In this document: positions 33,283 to 45,337 of the stretch, piece after piece
How the letters are laid out: the number at the start of each line of letters is the position of its first letter
Numbering within the stretch: position 1 is the stretch's first letter
Assembly (NCBI GenBank): GCA_016719945.1
Contig: JADJYE010000008.1
Span: forward strand, 458,900-522,899
DNA: 64,000 nt
Reading direction: 5' to 3'
Source: Polyangiaceae bacterium
Lineage (GTDB): Bacteria > Myxococcota_A > Polyangia > Polyangiales > Polyangiaceae
Made by a program: the position numbers and the translations under genes
The notes under the pieces: model-generated
What the model saw: only the letters and a program-made list of their open reading frames with translations
Databases searched by the model: none
Told to the model about the DNA's origin: nothing

Positions 33283-35724
33283 CTAGACGAGGCCCTCGTC
33301 GAGCCGCCGCATGCCCTCGAGCAGGAGGCCCTCGGGTGAGACGTTGATGGTGCGCTCGATCTTGCCGACCTCGGTCTCGATCTTGAAGTCGCCCTCCTTG
33401 ACGCCGAGCAGCGCGTAGAACGCGTCTTCCCCGCGTTTGGAGCCGAACTTGGCGTCGAAGACCTGGCCGTCGGAGAAGATGAGCTCGCCGCTGCCGGTCT
33501 TGGACGTGATGCGGACGGTGCACGTCTTGCGGCCGTGCCAGAGGATCTGGATGACGTCGGGCAGGGCCATCTCTGCGAGCGAGCCGCTCACGCCGCCCTT
33601 CGTCCCCGGCTGCGCCGTGCGGGTGGCCTGCTTGCGCTCGACCAGCTGACGCAGCTTGGTCACGAACACGTCGGGCGGGGTGGGCTTGGAGACGAGGTCG
33701 TCGACGCCAAGATCGAAGACGATCTCGGCGAGCTGACGATCCGTCTTGCGCGTGTGCACGACCCACGCGGTGACCTTCTGACCCCACGGCTCGGAGACGG
33801 CCGACGTGCGCAGCGTGAGGCCGGCGTCCTCCGAGTCGAGGTCGACGTCGCTCACCACGATGTTGAACTCTCGGGTCTTCAGCTCGTGAAGCGCCTGCTG
33901 ATACGTCCGCGCGGTCCGCACGTCGAAGCCAGCCTCGAGCAGGCGCAGCTCGAGGACCGTCGAGTCTTCGGGATCGGGGTCGACGAGCAGCACGCTGTGG
34001 CGGTCGTGGAGCAGCTTCGCGCGGAGGTCGTCTCCCGAGACCTCCGACTTGACCAGATCGACGATCGTTGGGTCGAACACCGTGCCTCGAGACTTGCCCA
34101 GGAACTGGATCGCCTCCGCAGGCTTGAGCACGCGTCGCGCCGGGTTACGCGGGTTGGCCGTCAGATCGCAGTAGCTGTCGACGACGGCCAGGATGCGCGC
34201 GCCGAGGGGGATGTCTTTGCCGGCCATCCCCAGCGGGAAGCCCTTTCCGTCGAAGCGCTCGTACATGGCCGTCACCGCGCTCTTCGTGTCCGAGTGCAGC
34301 GAGACAGCCTGGAAGAAGCGCTCGGGCACGTTGGCCACCTTCTGCGCGGCTGCGCGGTGCCCGTCGTATTCGGCGACGTTGAGCGACGTGAGGTGGTACG
34401 TGCCGGCCTTGCCGATGTCGTGGAGGTGCGTGGCGACGACGTACGCCGAGGTTTGCGCGGGCGGCAGGCCCATGCGGTCGCACACCCGCCGCACGAGCCG
34501 AGCGCACTGCGCCGAGTGCCCTCGGAGATCGGATCGGGAGGCCTCGAGGAGGCTCACGAGCACATTGAGGGTCTCCAGGTAGTCGGGCGAGAGCGTCGCC
34601 GCTTGCTCGGGCGGCGGAGCCTTCGCTCGCTGCGGAGGCGGGGGCGCCTTGCCTCTCGGCGCAGCCCCCGTGTCGCTCTTGCGATGGGCGACCTCGTCTT
34701 CGTCGAGATCGACGTCGTTCTCCTCGGCGTCGAGATCGTCGAGATCGTCGACCGCCGGGAGGGGCTCTCGGCGCTGCGGCTTGCCAGGCGCGCGCGGCAC
34801 CGGGACCTTGCCACGACGAGGCTCGTTGCCGAGCGCTTGAGCCGACATCGCCTGCGCGGCCATCGCCTGCGCGGCCATCGCCTGCGCGGCCATCGCCTGC
34901 GCCGCCATGGCCTGCGCCGCCATGGCCTGCGCCGCCATCGCGCCTCCGGCCCCTGGCATTCCTCCGGCCATCCCGGGGGGCATCGCCCCGCCCATGCCTG
35001 GTGGCATCCCCCCAGGCATCCCAGGCATGCCTGGCATTCCCGCCATCTGCGGCATGGGCTGGAAGGCCGTCTCGAGGCTGTTGCCGTGTTGGATGAAGGG
35101 GGTCGCGCCGCCGACGCCGGGGTTGACGTCGCGCGAGCCCGTGGACGTCCACCCGGACCCTGTGCCCCCACCGCTGTTGGTGATCGAGCCGCCCCCGCGG
35201 AAGCGATCGACCTGAAGCGCCATCTTGTCGCCGCCTCGCATGACCTGAACGAAGAGGCTGGCGTCGTTGTGGTACGCGCGCTGGATGGCGGCGCGGATCG
35301 CGGCGGGTCGCGCGACCAGCGGGACCACCTCTCGGACACCAGCCGCGACCTTGACCTGGTCGAGCACCGCGAGGTTGTCCGGATCGGCCGTCACGATGTT
35401 GAGCGCGCGGCGGGCGTCGTCATAGAGGACGGGCAGGATGCACCCCTGCTCGCACAGCTTCTTGGGCAGGACGTTGATGAGCTTCTGATCGATGTTGGCC
35501 TTGTACAGCTTCTCCGTCGAGACGAACCGCGTGTTGTAGTTCGTCGCGATGAAGCGAAGCAGCTCGGCCTCGGAGATCACGTCGTTGTCGATCAGGGCGT
35601 CCTCGCACCGCCCGCCGTGAAGCCCTAAGTAGGACACGATGGTCGCGTGGACCTCCGGGGTGACCCGGAACTCCGCCAAGAGCTGATCGAGCACACGGGT
35701 GTTCGGCGCGGGCTGGTTCTTCAT
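33283..35724 (-). CDS. GspE-N / HD-GYP-like / receiver / DUF4388 multidomain regulator
   Basis: An 813-residue cytoplasmic protein, ATG at 35724. Residues about 12-160 resemble the GspE/MshE N-terminal domain that binds c-di-GMP. Next come Met/Gly/Pro-rich repeats and six AAQAM-type repeats, then an acidic linker. About residues 420-570 are HD-GYP-like: HLHDIGKAG has the HD, but the later motif reads ERFDGKGFP instead of HHExxDGxGYP, so activity is doubtful. Residues about 575-690 form a receiver domain (LLVDPDPEDS, VVSDVDL). Residues about 700-813 are DUF4388/PATAN (LIFSDGQVFDAKFG). A c-di-GMP-responsive scaffold is inferred. Confidence 0.88.
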   Translation of the reverse strand: MKNQPAPNTRVLDQLLAEFRVTPEVHATIVSYLGLHGGRCEDALIDNDVISEAELLRFIATNYNTRFVSTEKLYKANIDQKLINVLPKKLCEQGCILPVLYDDARRALNIVTADPDNLAVLDQVKVAAGVREVVPLVARPAAIRAAIQRAYHNDASLFVQVMRGGDKMALQVDRFRGGGSITNSGGGTGSGWTSTGSRDVNPGVGGATPFIQHGNSLETAFQPMPQMAGMPGMPGMPGGMPPGMGGAMPPGMAGGMPGAGGAMAAQAMAAQAMAAQAMAAQAMAAQAMAAQAMSAQALGNEPRRGKVPVPRAPGKPQRREPLPAVDDLDDLDAEENDVDLDEDEVAHRKSDTGAAPRGKAPPPPQRAKAPPPEQAATLSPDYLETLNVLVSLLEASRSDLRGHSAQCARLVRRVCDRMGLPPAQTSAYVVATHLHDIGKAGTYHLTSLNVAEYDGHRAAAQKVANVPERFFQAVSLHSDTKSAVTAMYERFDGKGFPLGMAGKDIPLGARILAVVDSYCDLTANPRNPARRVLKPAEAIQFLGKSRGTVFDPTIVDLVKSEVSGDDLRAKLLHDRHSVLLVDPDPEDSTVLELRLLEAGFDVRTARTYQQALHELKTREFNIVVSDVDLDSEDAGLTLRTSAVSEPWGQKVTAWVVHTRKTDRQLAEIVFDLGVDDLVSKPTPPDVFVTKLRQLVERKQATRTAQPGTKGGVSGSLAEMALPDVIQILWHGRKTCTVRITSKTGSGELIFSDGQVFDAKFGSKRGEDAFYALLGVKEGDFKIETEVGKIERTINVSPEGLLLEGMRRLDEGLV
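34846..34935. repeat. six tandem 15-bp repeats encoding AAQAM units
   Basis: Consecutive 15-base units (CATCGCCTGCGCGGC and close variants) at 34846, 34861, 34876, 34891, 34906 and 34921. On the coding (minus) strand they give Met-Ala-Ala-Gln-Ala repeats in the linker of the multidomain regulator. They are in frame and have no spacers, so they are not CRISPR. Confidence 0.93.
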
Positions 35725-35846
35725 CGGGGCTCTGCGGACACGTGGCGCGCGTGGGCGCGCGAGCGATGCCAAGGATCTTCGGCCCGTGACCGGGCCTCGG
35801 ACGGATCGCAACCGCAGTGTAGTCGACCGATCGACCCCTCGCCGAC

Positions 35847-35892
35847 AAAACGAGGAAGAGGAGGGACGGCGACCGTCTCCTCCTCTACTTTT
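35847..35892 (-). terminator. hairpin terminator downstream of hppA, possibly bidirectional
   Basis: AGAGGAGGGACGG at 35857-35869 pairs, with one bulge, with CCGTCTCCTCCTCT at 35873-35886 around a 3-base loop. On the minus strand it is followed by CCTCG and TTTT (35850-35847), and on the plus strand by ACTTTT. It lies between the end of hppA (35940) and the start of the multidomain regulator (35724), so it most likely ends hppA transcription. Confidence 0.7.
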
Positions 35893-35939
35893 CGGAGGGC
35901 GGCCCAGTGGCCAGCCCTCCGACCTCGCTACACGTGAAC

Positions 35940-38498
<2,559 letters not shown>

Positions 38499-38711
38499 CT
38501 CTGAAGCTTCTCCTCGTGGCCGCGCGGTGCGCCGTGCGCGGCGCAGCACATGGGTGCTGCGCCAAAAGGAGGAGTGCGCACTCGCCGGCCTGGGTGGCGG
38601 CGCCGAGTACCTTTGTTGTCTGGTTTTCGCAACCATTCTTCGCGGCGGGCGGGGGGTGGGCCGCGCCGCGGACCGAGGACAAGGCCTTTTGTTTCGCGTG
38701 GATCCGCCGCC

Positions 38712-39461
38712 TCAGATCGACGCCGACACCCGCCCGGCGGCGGCCCCGCCCGGACCGAAGGAGCGCTCCTCGAGCTCGACCTGCCCATCGGCCAGGACGA
38801 CGACCACCGTCGAGCAGCGCGTGCCGTAGCTCGGACCGCGCACGAAGGGCGGAGACAGCGCCCGCTCGATCTCGAGCGGGACCCCGGTCGAGGGCAGCTC
38901 GTGGTCCGCGGCCGGCCGATCGTCTCGCAGCACGGCGAACAGCGCCTCGAGGTCGACTCGGTCGCCGCGGACCGCCTCGGCCACGCCGGCCTTGGCGCGC
39001 TCGACCTTGGGCCAAGGGTCCCCCAGGCGCCCGTTGGAGACGGCGTGGACGCCCGGGCCTAGAGGGGTCGGCGGGACGGGCTGCTCCGAGAGATAGAGGG
39101 CGCCCGACGCGTCGCCGACGAACGCGTTGAACGACGGAAACTCGGACGCGCGGGCCGCGAGCTCGCGCGCGTAGTCCGGCGCCGAGGCGGCGCCGGCCAG
39201 GAAACCTCGGACGATCTCGCCGCGCGAGCGGCCGAGCGCGCGAGCGGACGGGTGGCGGACGTTCGACAGCGCGGCGACGCGCCCGCCGGCCGCCGCGCCG
39301 AGCCAGGTGCCACCCGCGCGAAGATCGCGGCCGGCGAGGACCGGAGCGTCGGCCCACAGGTGGGCTGCCGCCGCGGGTCGCTCGAACGCCTCGTCGCGGT
39401 TTGCGGCGAGGACGAACCGCACGGTCGGGTGCGGCGCGACGTAGAGCGCGAGCAGGCACAT
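38712..39461 (-). CDS. NRDE family protein (TANGO2-like)
   Basis: A 249-residue protein with ATG at 39461. It starts with Met-Cys (MCLLALYVAPHPTVRFVLAA) and the namesake ANRDEAFERP, continues with GGTWLGAAAGGRVAALSNVR and ends with TRCSTVVVVLADGQVELEERSF, the full TANGO2 layout. The Cys2 at the N-terminus is like an Ntn-hydrolase nucleophile, though no reaction is proven; TANGO2 relatives are linked to heme or lipid handling. Divergent from the Nif3 gene with 57 bases between starts. Confidence 0.92.
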   Translation of the reverse strand: MCLLALYVAPHPTVRFVLAANRDEAFERPAAAAHLWADAPVLAGRDLRAGGTWLGAAAGGRVAALSNVRHPSARALGRSRGEIVRGFLAGAASAPDYARELAARASEFPSFNAFVGDASGALYLSEQPVPPTPLGPGVHAVSNGRLGDPWPKVERAKAGVAEAVRGDRVDLEALFAVLRDDRPAADHELPSTGVPLEIERALSPPFVRGPSYGTRCSTVVVVLADGQVELEERSFGPGGAAAGRVSASI

Positions 39462-39518
39462 GGCTCCGTCACCGTTAGCATTTGACGAAGCGGGCGCGCG
39501 CGGACATGAGTTGGGGCC

Positions 39519-40316
39519 ATGTCGCTCGAGGCCCTCACGTGCGCCCTTCGCAGCCTCGCTCCGCTCGAGCTCGCCGAGCCGTGGGACAACGTCGACTGGC
39601 TGTTGCCCGGTCGCGAAGGTCGTGGGCTCGCTCGCGCGCTCTTGACCATCGACCTGACCGACGCCGTGCTCGACGAGGCCGCCGAGCTCCAGGTCGACGC
39701 GATCGTCGCGTATCACCCGGTCATGTTCGAAGGGAAGAAGCGCCTGCGGCGCGAGGTCGCGTCGGAGCGAGTCGTGCTGCGCGCCATCGAGGCCGGCCTG
39801 CCGGTGTTCTCCCCGCACACCGCACTCGACGCAGCGCCCGGTGGCCTCACCGACTGGCTCGCGGACGCGATCGGCTTCGGGGACCGATCCCCGATCGTGC
39901 GCTCGGCGCTGCACGCCGGGGCCGGGCAGGGTCGGGTCACCGCGCTGGCACAGCCGGCGTCGCTCGAGTCGATCGTCCCGCGCGTGAAGGCGCACCTCGG
40001 GATCACGTCGCTGCGCGTCGCGTGCGCGGCGCGCCACGGGGCCGGGGCGCGGATCGAGACGGCAGCGGTCGTCGCCGGCGCGGGAGGGTCTGTGCTCGCG
40101 AAGGCCAGCGCGGACCTCTGGTTGACCGGCGAGCTGCGTCACCACGACGTGCTCGCGGCGGTCGAGGCCGGAACGACCGTGCTGCTCGCGGAGCACACGG
40201 GGACCGAGCGGGGGTACCTGCCCATCCTCGCCGAGCGGCTGCGCGACGTGGCGGCGTCCGGCTTCGAAGTGCTCGTCTCCGAGCGCGACCGAGACCCGGT
40301 CAGCCCCGCGAGCTGA
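39519..40316 (+). CDS. Nif3-like dinuclear metal centre protein
   Basis: A 265-residue protein of the Nif3/YbgI/YqfO family from the ATG at 39519. N-terminal EPWDNVDWLLPGRE, then AIVAYHPVMFEGKKRL holds metal ligands; the usual HHP reads YHP, as in eukaryotic NIF3L1. Metal-binding DAAPGGLTDWLAD and C-terminal TGELRHHDVLAA and LLAEHTGTERGYLP complete the site. Often annotated as GTP cyclohydrolase 1 type 2, but the real reaction is not settled. Length fits the short form, without the YqfO insertion. Confidence 0.9.
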   Translation: MSLEALTCALRSLAPLELAEPWDNVDWLLPGREGRGLARALLTIDLTDAVLDEAAELQVDAIVAYHPVMFEGKKRLRREVASERVVLRAIEAGLPVFSPHTALDAAPGGLTDWLADAIGFGDRSPIVRSALHAGAGQGRVTALAQPASLESIVPRVKAHLGITSLRVACAARHGAGARIETAAVVAGAGGSVLAKASADLWLTGELRHHDVLAAVEAGTTVLLAEHTGTERGYLPILAERLRDVAASGFEVLVSERDRDPVSPAS

Positions 40317-40336
40317 CGAGCGCGCCGGCGCGCTCG

Positions 40337-43300
40337 TCAGGCGAGCGCCGTCACGTCGGTCCCGGGGGGCCCAGCCGCGATGAAGGCACCGTCCCGGAAG
40401 CTGAGGGTGGTGCCCGCGACGGCGGGGACGCGCGGACCGGGGAGCAAGATGCCCACGAGATTCAGGGGGTCCACAGCGCTCACGCGGACCAGCTCGCCGG
40501 TCCGCTCCGTCCGGCGCACGCGCCGCAGACCGTCTACGCACTCGGGGAGGGCGAACTGCTCGCCGACGAAGCCAGCCACGAAGCGTCCGCCGCGCACCAG
40601 CCCGCGCAGCTCGCGGCGGCGCAGCGCTCGCACGACGTCGCGCCATGGCACGGTGAAGCTCTCGCGCGCGACGAGATCGCGGAAGACGACGCCATAGCGA
40701 GCGAGGAGCTGCTCGGCCACGCGGTCCGCGAGCGCCTCGGCGGAGCGCTCGAACGGACGGTGAGGCTCGACGAGGGCGAAGCGCCCCTGCGGAGCCCGCG
40801 TACGGCGCGCTGCCCCTCGCCCTCCGAGCAGCTCTCGCAGCGGCTGGAAGCCGTCTGCGGTCGCGAGCCCGCGGCCGATGAGATCCCAGAGCGCCTGAGC
40901 GACGTCGTGCTTGGACAGCCCGGTGATGGCAGCGAGGTCGTGCAGGAACAGCGCGCCTCGCCGCTGCAGCGCGTCGAGCACGGCGCTCGTCGCCGCGAAC
41001 GATGGGGGCGGCGCGGCCTCTTTCCTCGAATGGCCTCGAGCAGCAGCGGGAGGTCTTCCCGGAGGAAGAGCGAAATCGGCGTCGCCCTGGACGGGCTGCC
41101 GAGCGCGTCCGCGCCCGCAACCTTGGGAGACAGCCGCGCCCAGCCGACCTCGCCCGAGAAGCACAGCTCGTCGAGCCAGTCAGGCTGATAGCCGCCGACG
41201 CGCGCAGGCAGCACCTCCTCTTCCCACGCGGAGGCTGCGATCTCGAAGCCGTGGAGCCGCCCCACGGCGTCGCGCAGCCCGGCGCGGCCGCCGGCCCGGA
41301 CGCGCGGCGACAGCTGGTGCCTGTCGAACAGGAAGCGCATGAAGTCCTGGGCCGACACAGGCTCGATCTCGCTCCGCAGGCGGTCCATCGTGGCGCGGTG
41401 GATGCGGCTCAAGATGCGCCGATCGCACAGCTCGGGCTCCACCTCGGGCGCCCGCCCTGGGGTGAACGACCCGCGCAAGATCGCGCCCTCCGACTCGAGC
41501 TTGCCCGCGGCGATGAGCGCGTCGGAGAGGTCGACGCCGAGGCGGCGCGCGAAGGCGCTCGCCGTGAACGGCCCAGACACCTCCGCGAAGCCACGCAGCG
41601 CGCGCGCGAGGGCCTCCTCGCGCAGCTCCGCGGGCGCGCGCTCGCCCCCATAGACCGCGGCCAGCGCGTCCGCGCTCTCGGCGGCGGCGGCGAGCTGCCC
41701 TGCTGGCGTCTCGACGCGAAGGGCGCGCCCGGCTGCCACCAAGGCGTCGAACGGGGCGGCCCACGACGGCTCGAGCGGCGCGGCGAGCAGGCTCAGCAGA
41801 AGCTCGTGCAGCTCCTCGGCGGAGCGAGGCTCGGGGCGAGCCTGCTCCGCGACCCGCTCGATCGCGGAGGCGTCGAGCGCTCCCAGGTCGCGCTGGCTCT
41901 CGGGCAGGCTGCGGCGCAGCGACACGGCGCGCGCGCGCCGCTCCTCCAGGGGGGCGTCGTCGAGGAACGCATAGGGCTTCGACCCGAGGATCTCGTGCGA
42001 GAACGGCGAGGGCTCGGTGGTGTCGCGCGCGTGCATGCGCAGCTCGCCGCGCTCCATCCGCTCGAGCAACCCGCGGAAGCGCTCCTTGTCCATCACCTCG
42101 GTGAAGCAGTCGAGGAGCGTCTGCTGCACCAGCGGGTGGTCGGGCACCTCGATCGGGCCGGTCGCGTTCTCTTGGCAGCCGACCTGCGCGGGGAACACCG
42201 CGGCGAGCAGATCGTCCGAGCGCATGCGCTGGATGAAGGGCTGGATCTTCTTGCCGCGCGCGCGGCGAAGGACCGCGAGCGCGCGGCCCACGTTCCATTT
42301 CCATCGGACGCCGAACATCGGCGCCCGGAGCGCCGCCTGCTGAAGGGTGGTATCGAGGTCGGCCGAGCGCACGAAGCGGAACGCGTCCTCGAGCGGGAAG
42401 CTGTGGGCGGTCCCGAGCGAGAGCAGCACCGCGTCGTCGGTGGCGGCTGCCTGCAGCTCGAAGTCGAAGCTCATGCAGAAGCGCTTGCGGAGGGCGAGCC
42501 CGAAGGCGCGGTTGACCCGCCCACCGAACGGCGCGTGCACCACCACCTGCATGCCGCCGGCCTCGTCGAAGAAGCGCTCGAAGACGACGTCGTCCACCGT
42601 GGGCATGACACCGAGCGCGTCGCGCTGAGCGGCGACGTAGCGCACGAGCTCCGAGGCGCCCGAGGGGCACAAGCCGCACGCGTCGCCGAGCTGCCGCGCG
42701 GCGTCCTCGCCCCGATCGAGCAGCCCCACGATCTCCTTGCGCAGCTCGCTCACCTCGAGGCTGTGCTCCCAGGTCCGCGCAGGCGCCTCACCCAGCCAGA
42801 ACGGCACGCTGGGAGGGGCGCCGGCCGCGTCGACGACCCGCATCACGCCGCTCCGAGACTCCACGCGGCGCACCCGCCACGCGTGGGTCCCCAGGAGAAA
42901 GACGTCCCCCGCGGAGCTCTCGATCGCCCAGTCTTCGTTGACCGTGCCGACGAACGTGTCGTCTGGGTCGAGCAGCACGCGATAGTCCGCGACCTCGGGG
43001 ATGGCGCCGCCGTTCTCGATCGCGATCATGCGCGCGGCGCGGCGCGCGCGCAGGACGCCGTGGATGCGGTCGACGTGGAGCAGCGCGCCCGTTCGCCCAG
43101 CGCGCGGCGCGACGCCCTCGCCCACCATGGTCACGACGCGATCGAACGTCTCGCGCGTGAGCTGCATGTAGGGGGCCGCGGTTCGAACCAGCTCGAAGAG
43201 CTGGTCGGCGGGCCAGTCTTCGCTCGCGCACTCGGCGACGATCTGCTGAGCGAGCACGTCGATCGGCGCCACGGGAGGCTCGGTCCGATCGAGCGAGCCC

Positions 43301-44514
43301 TTGCGTACGCCGCGCACGAGCGCCGCGCACTCCACGAGGTCGTCCCGCGACGTGGGGAAGAGGCGCCCCTGCGCGGTGCGGCCGAGGCCGTGGCCCGAGC
43401 GGCCGATGCGCTGCAAGAGCGCGGACATGGAGCGCGGCGAGCCGATCTGCGCGACGAGGTCGACCGAGCCGACGTCGATGCCCAGCTCGAGCGAGGCGGT
43501 CGCCACGATGGCGCGCATCGAGCCCGCCTTGAGACGCGCCTCGACCTGCAGCCGGCGCTCCTTCGACAGGCTGCCGTGGTGCGCGGAGACCGCCTCCTCG
43601 CCGACGCGCTCGGCCAGGTGGTGGGCGATGCGCTCGGCTTGCCGGCGGGTGTTCACGAACACCAGCGTCGTGGTGTGCTCGCCAATCAGCGTCGCCACGC
43701 GGTCGTAGATCTCGCCCCACTGCTCGTGCGTCGCGACGCTCCCGAGCTCGCTGGTCGGGACCTCCACCGCGAGATCGAGGGCGCGGCGGTGCCCGACGTC
43801 GACGAGGGTCGCAGGCGGCCGCTCGCCCACGGACGCGCGGCGCTCGCGATCCCAAGCCCTCACGCCGGACAGGAAGCGGGCGGCCTCCTCGATCGGCCGG
43901 ACCGTGGCGGACAGACCCACGCGCTGCGGCCGCGAAGCGACGGCGTCGAGGCGCGCGAGCGACAGCGCCAGGTGGCTGCCGCGCTTGTCCCGCATCAGCG
44001 CGTGGACCTCGTCGACGATGACGGTCTTCACGGAGCGGAGCAGCTCGCGCGTGCGCCTCGCCGTGAGCATGAGGTAGAGGGACTCGGGGGTCGTGACGAG
44101 GATGTGCGGCGGGGTCCGCACGATCGCGGCCCTCGCCGCCGTGGACGAGTCCCCGGTGCGCAGCGCCGCCCGGACCGCGGGGGCATCGAACCCGAGCTCG
44201 CGCGCCACGGCGCCGATCCCCTCGAGCGGCCCGAGCAGGTTCTTCTCGACGTCCGCCGAGAGCGCCTTCAGCGGCGAGACATAGACGACCTCGATGGTGT
44301 CCCCGAGCGTCCCCGCGCAGGCCGCGTGAAAGAGCGCGTCGAGCGAGGCGAGGAACGCAGCGAGCGTCTTGCCCGAGCCCGTCGGCGCGGCCACGAGCAC
44401 GTCGCGGCCCTCGAGGATCTCGGGCCACGCCCTGACCTGCGCGTCGGTCGGCGCGGCGAACGTTCGACCGAACCAGGCTCGAACTGCGGGGTGGAAGCGC
44501 TCGGGCAGGTCCAT
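40337..44514 (-). CDS. lhr: Lhr-type large ATP-dependent helicase, one frameshift
   Basis: About 1390 residues in total (E. coli Lhr is 1538). From the ATG at 44514: Walker A AAPTGSGKTLAAF at residues 43-54, the DEVH box VIVDEVHALMRDKRGSHLAL, SATVRPIEEAARFL (motif III), FVNTRRQAERIAHHLAERVG (motif IV), VDLVAQIGSPRSMSALLQRIGRSG (motif VI), and then the winged-helix and Lhr C-terminal domains. At about 41004-41035 the frame changes by one missing base, near a GGGGG run; the last 220 residues follow in the other frame down to 40337. It unwinds RNA:DNA hybrids and DNA in repair. The gene is probably intact in the cell. Confidence 0.95.
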
Positions 44515-44605
44515 CGGGCAGCGTTACTATGGCACGCGAGCGGCGCCGCGGGATCGGCGGGCCAAGGCGGCGACGGCGAGCGCCAGCTCCGCTAGGCTCA
44601 CGCGC

Positions 44606-45337
44606 ATGCTCCGCCGCCTGCTCGCCCTGTCGTGGATGTGTTGCATCGGCTGCTCCAACGGCGTCGAGCCGATCGACGCCGCGGACGATGTCGCGCACGA
44701 CGTCGCCATCCCCCCCGCCCAGACGCAGGCCGCTGGCGCAGCGAGCTCCGCGCCCCCGGCCGAGGTCCCCGCGCCGCCCGAGCCAGTCCCCGCGACCGCC
44801 GAGCGCTTCCAGGCGGTCGTGAGGGTTTCGAAGGAGGGCCGTGAGCCGGACGGCAAGCGAAAGCTTGTCTTCAGCGGGGTCACGCTCGATCGCGAGGGCG
44901 CGCCGCAGGTCGTCGCCACGTATTCGCCGTCGAAGGTGTGGGACGCCCTCGACGGTCGCAAGGTCAGCGCGCTCGGAGACCCCTACACGCCTCAGGGGCG
45001 CTCGATCGGGGGGGTTCACATGAGCATCCTCGAGATCGCGGTCGTCGGCCCCAAGCCGGACGACACCGTCCTCGGCTTCGGACGCACCAAGGAGCTCGCG
45101 GGCAAGCTCTCGGAGCGCAAGGGCGAGCCGGGCTCGAAGCGAGCGGGCGTGAGCTTCTGGGTGCTGGAGACCAAAGACAAGACCTACGAGGTCTTCGATG
45201 TCCCAGAGCGCATCACCGAGGAGAAGGGCGAGGTCCGCGTCATGGCGACGGTGCTCGTGGTCAGCGACAAGCTGAAGAGCCCGGTCGGCCCCCTGCTGTG
45301 GATCCGCGGCAAGGCCAAGGAGAGCGGCGATCCGTGA
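44606..45337 (+). CDS. hypothetical lipoprotein, first gene of the biosynthetic operon
   Basis: A 243-residue protein with ATG at 44606 (MLRRLLALSWMCCIGCSNG) and lipobox CCIGC. A Pro/Ala-rich linker follows, then a soluble domain of about 165 residues (VVRVSKEGREPDGKRKLVFS, then SFWVLETKDKTYEVFDVPE). The family is not recognised. Its stop overlaps the start of the radical SAM gene in a GTGA, so it belongs to the same transcript, but a direct role in the pathway is only inferred from that. Confidence 0.66.
   Translation: MLRRLLALSWMCCIGCSNGVEPIDAADDVAHDVAIPPAQTQAAGAASSAPPAEVPAPPEPVPATAERFQAVVRVSKEGREPDGKRKLVFSGVTLDREGAPQVVATYSPSKVWDALDGRKVSALGDPYTPQGRSIGGVHMSILEIAVVGPKPDDTVLGFGRTKELAGKLSERKGEPGSKRAGVSFWVLETKDKTYEVFDVPERITEEKGEVRVMATVLVVSDKLKSPVGPLLWIRGKAKESGDP

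Noticed and set aside
34846..34935. Regular 15-bp repeats considered as a CRISPR array
   Set aside because: The units are contiguous, in frame and code AAQAM repeats; there are no spacers and no cas genes.
43180..43200. GGTTCGAACC sequence considered as a tRNA T-arm
   Set aside because: No acceptor, D or anticodon stems can be built around it, and it lies within the lhr coding sequence.
41002..44595. A 1197-codon plus-strand frame antisense to lhr
   Set aside because: Low-complexity Arg/Glu/Ala translation without domains, opposite a helicase with complete motifs; a GC-driven shadow.
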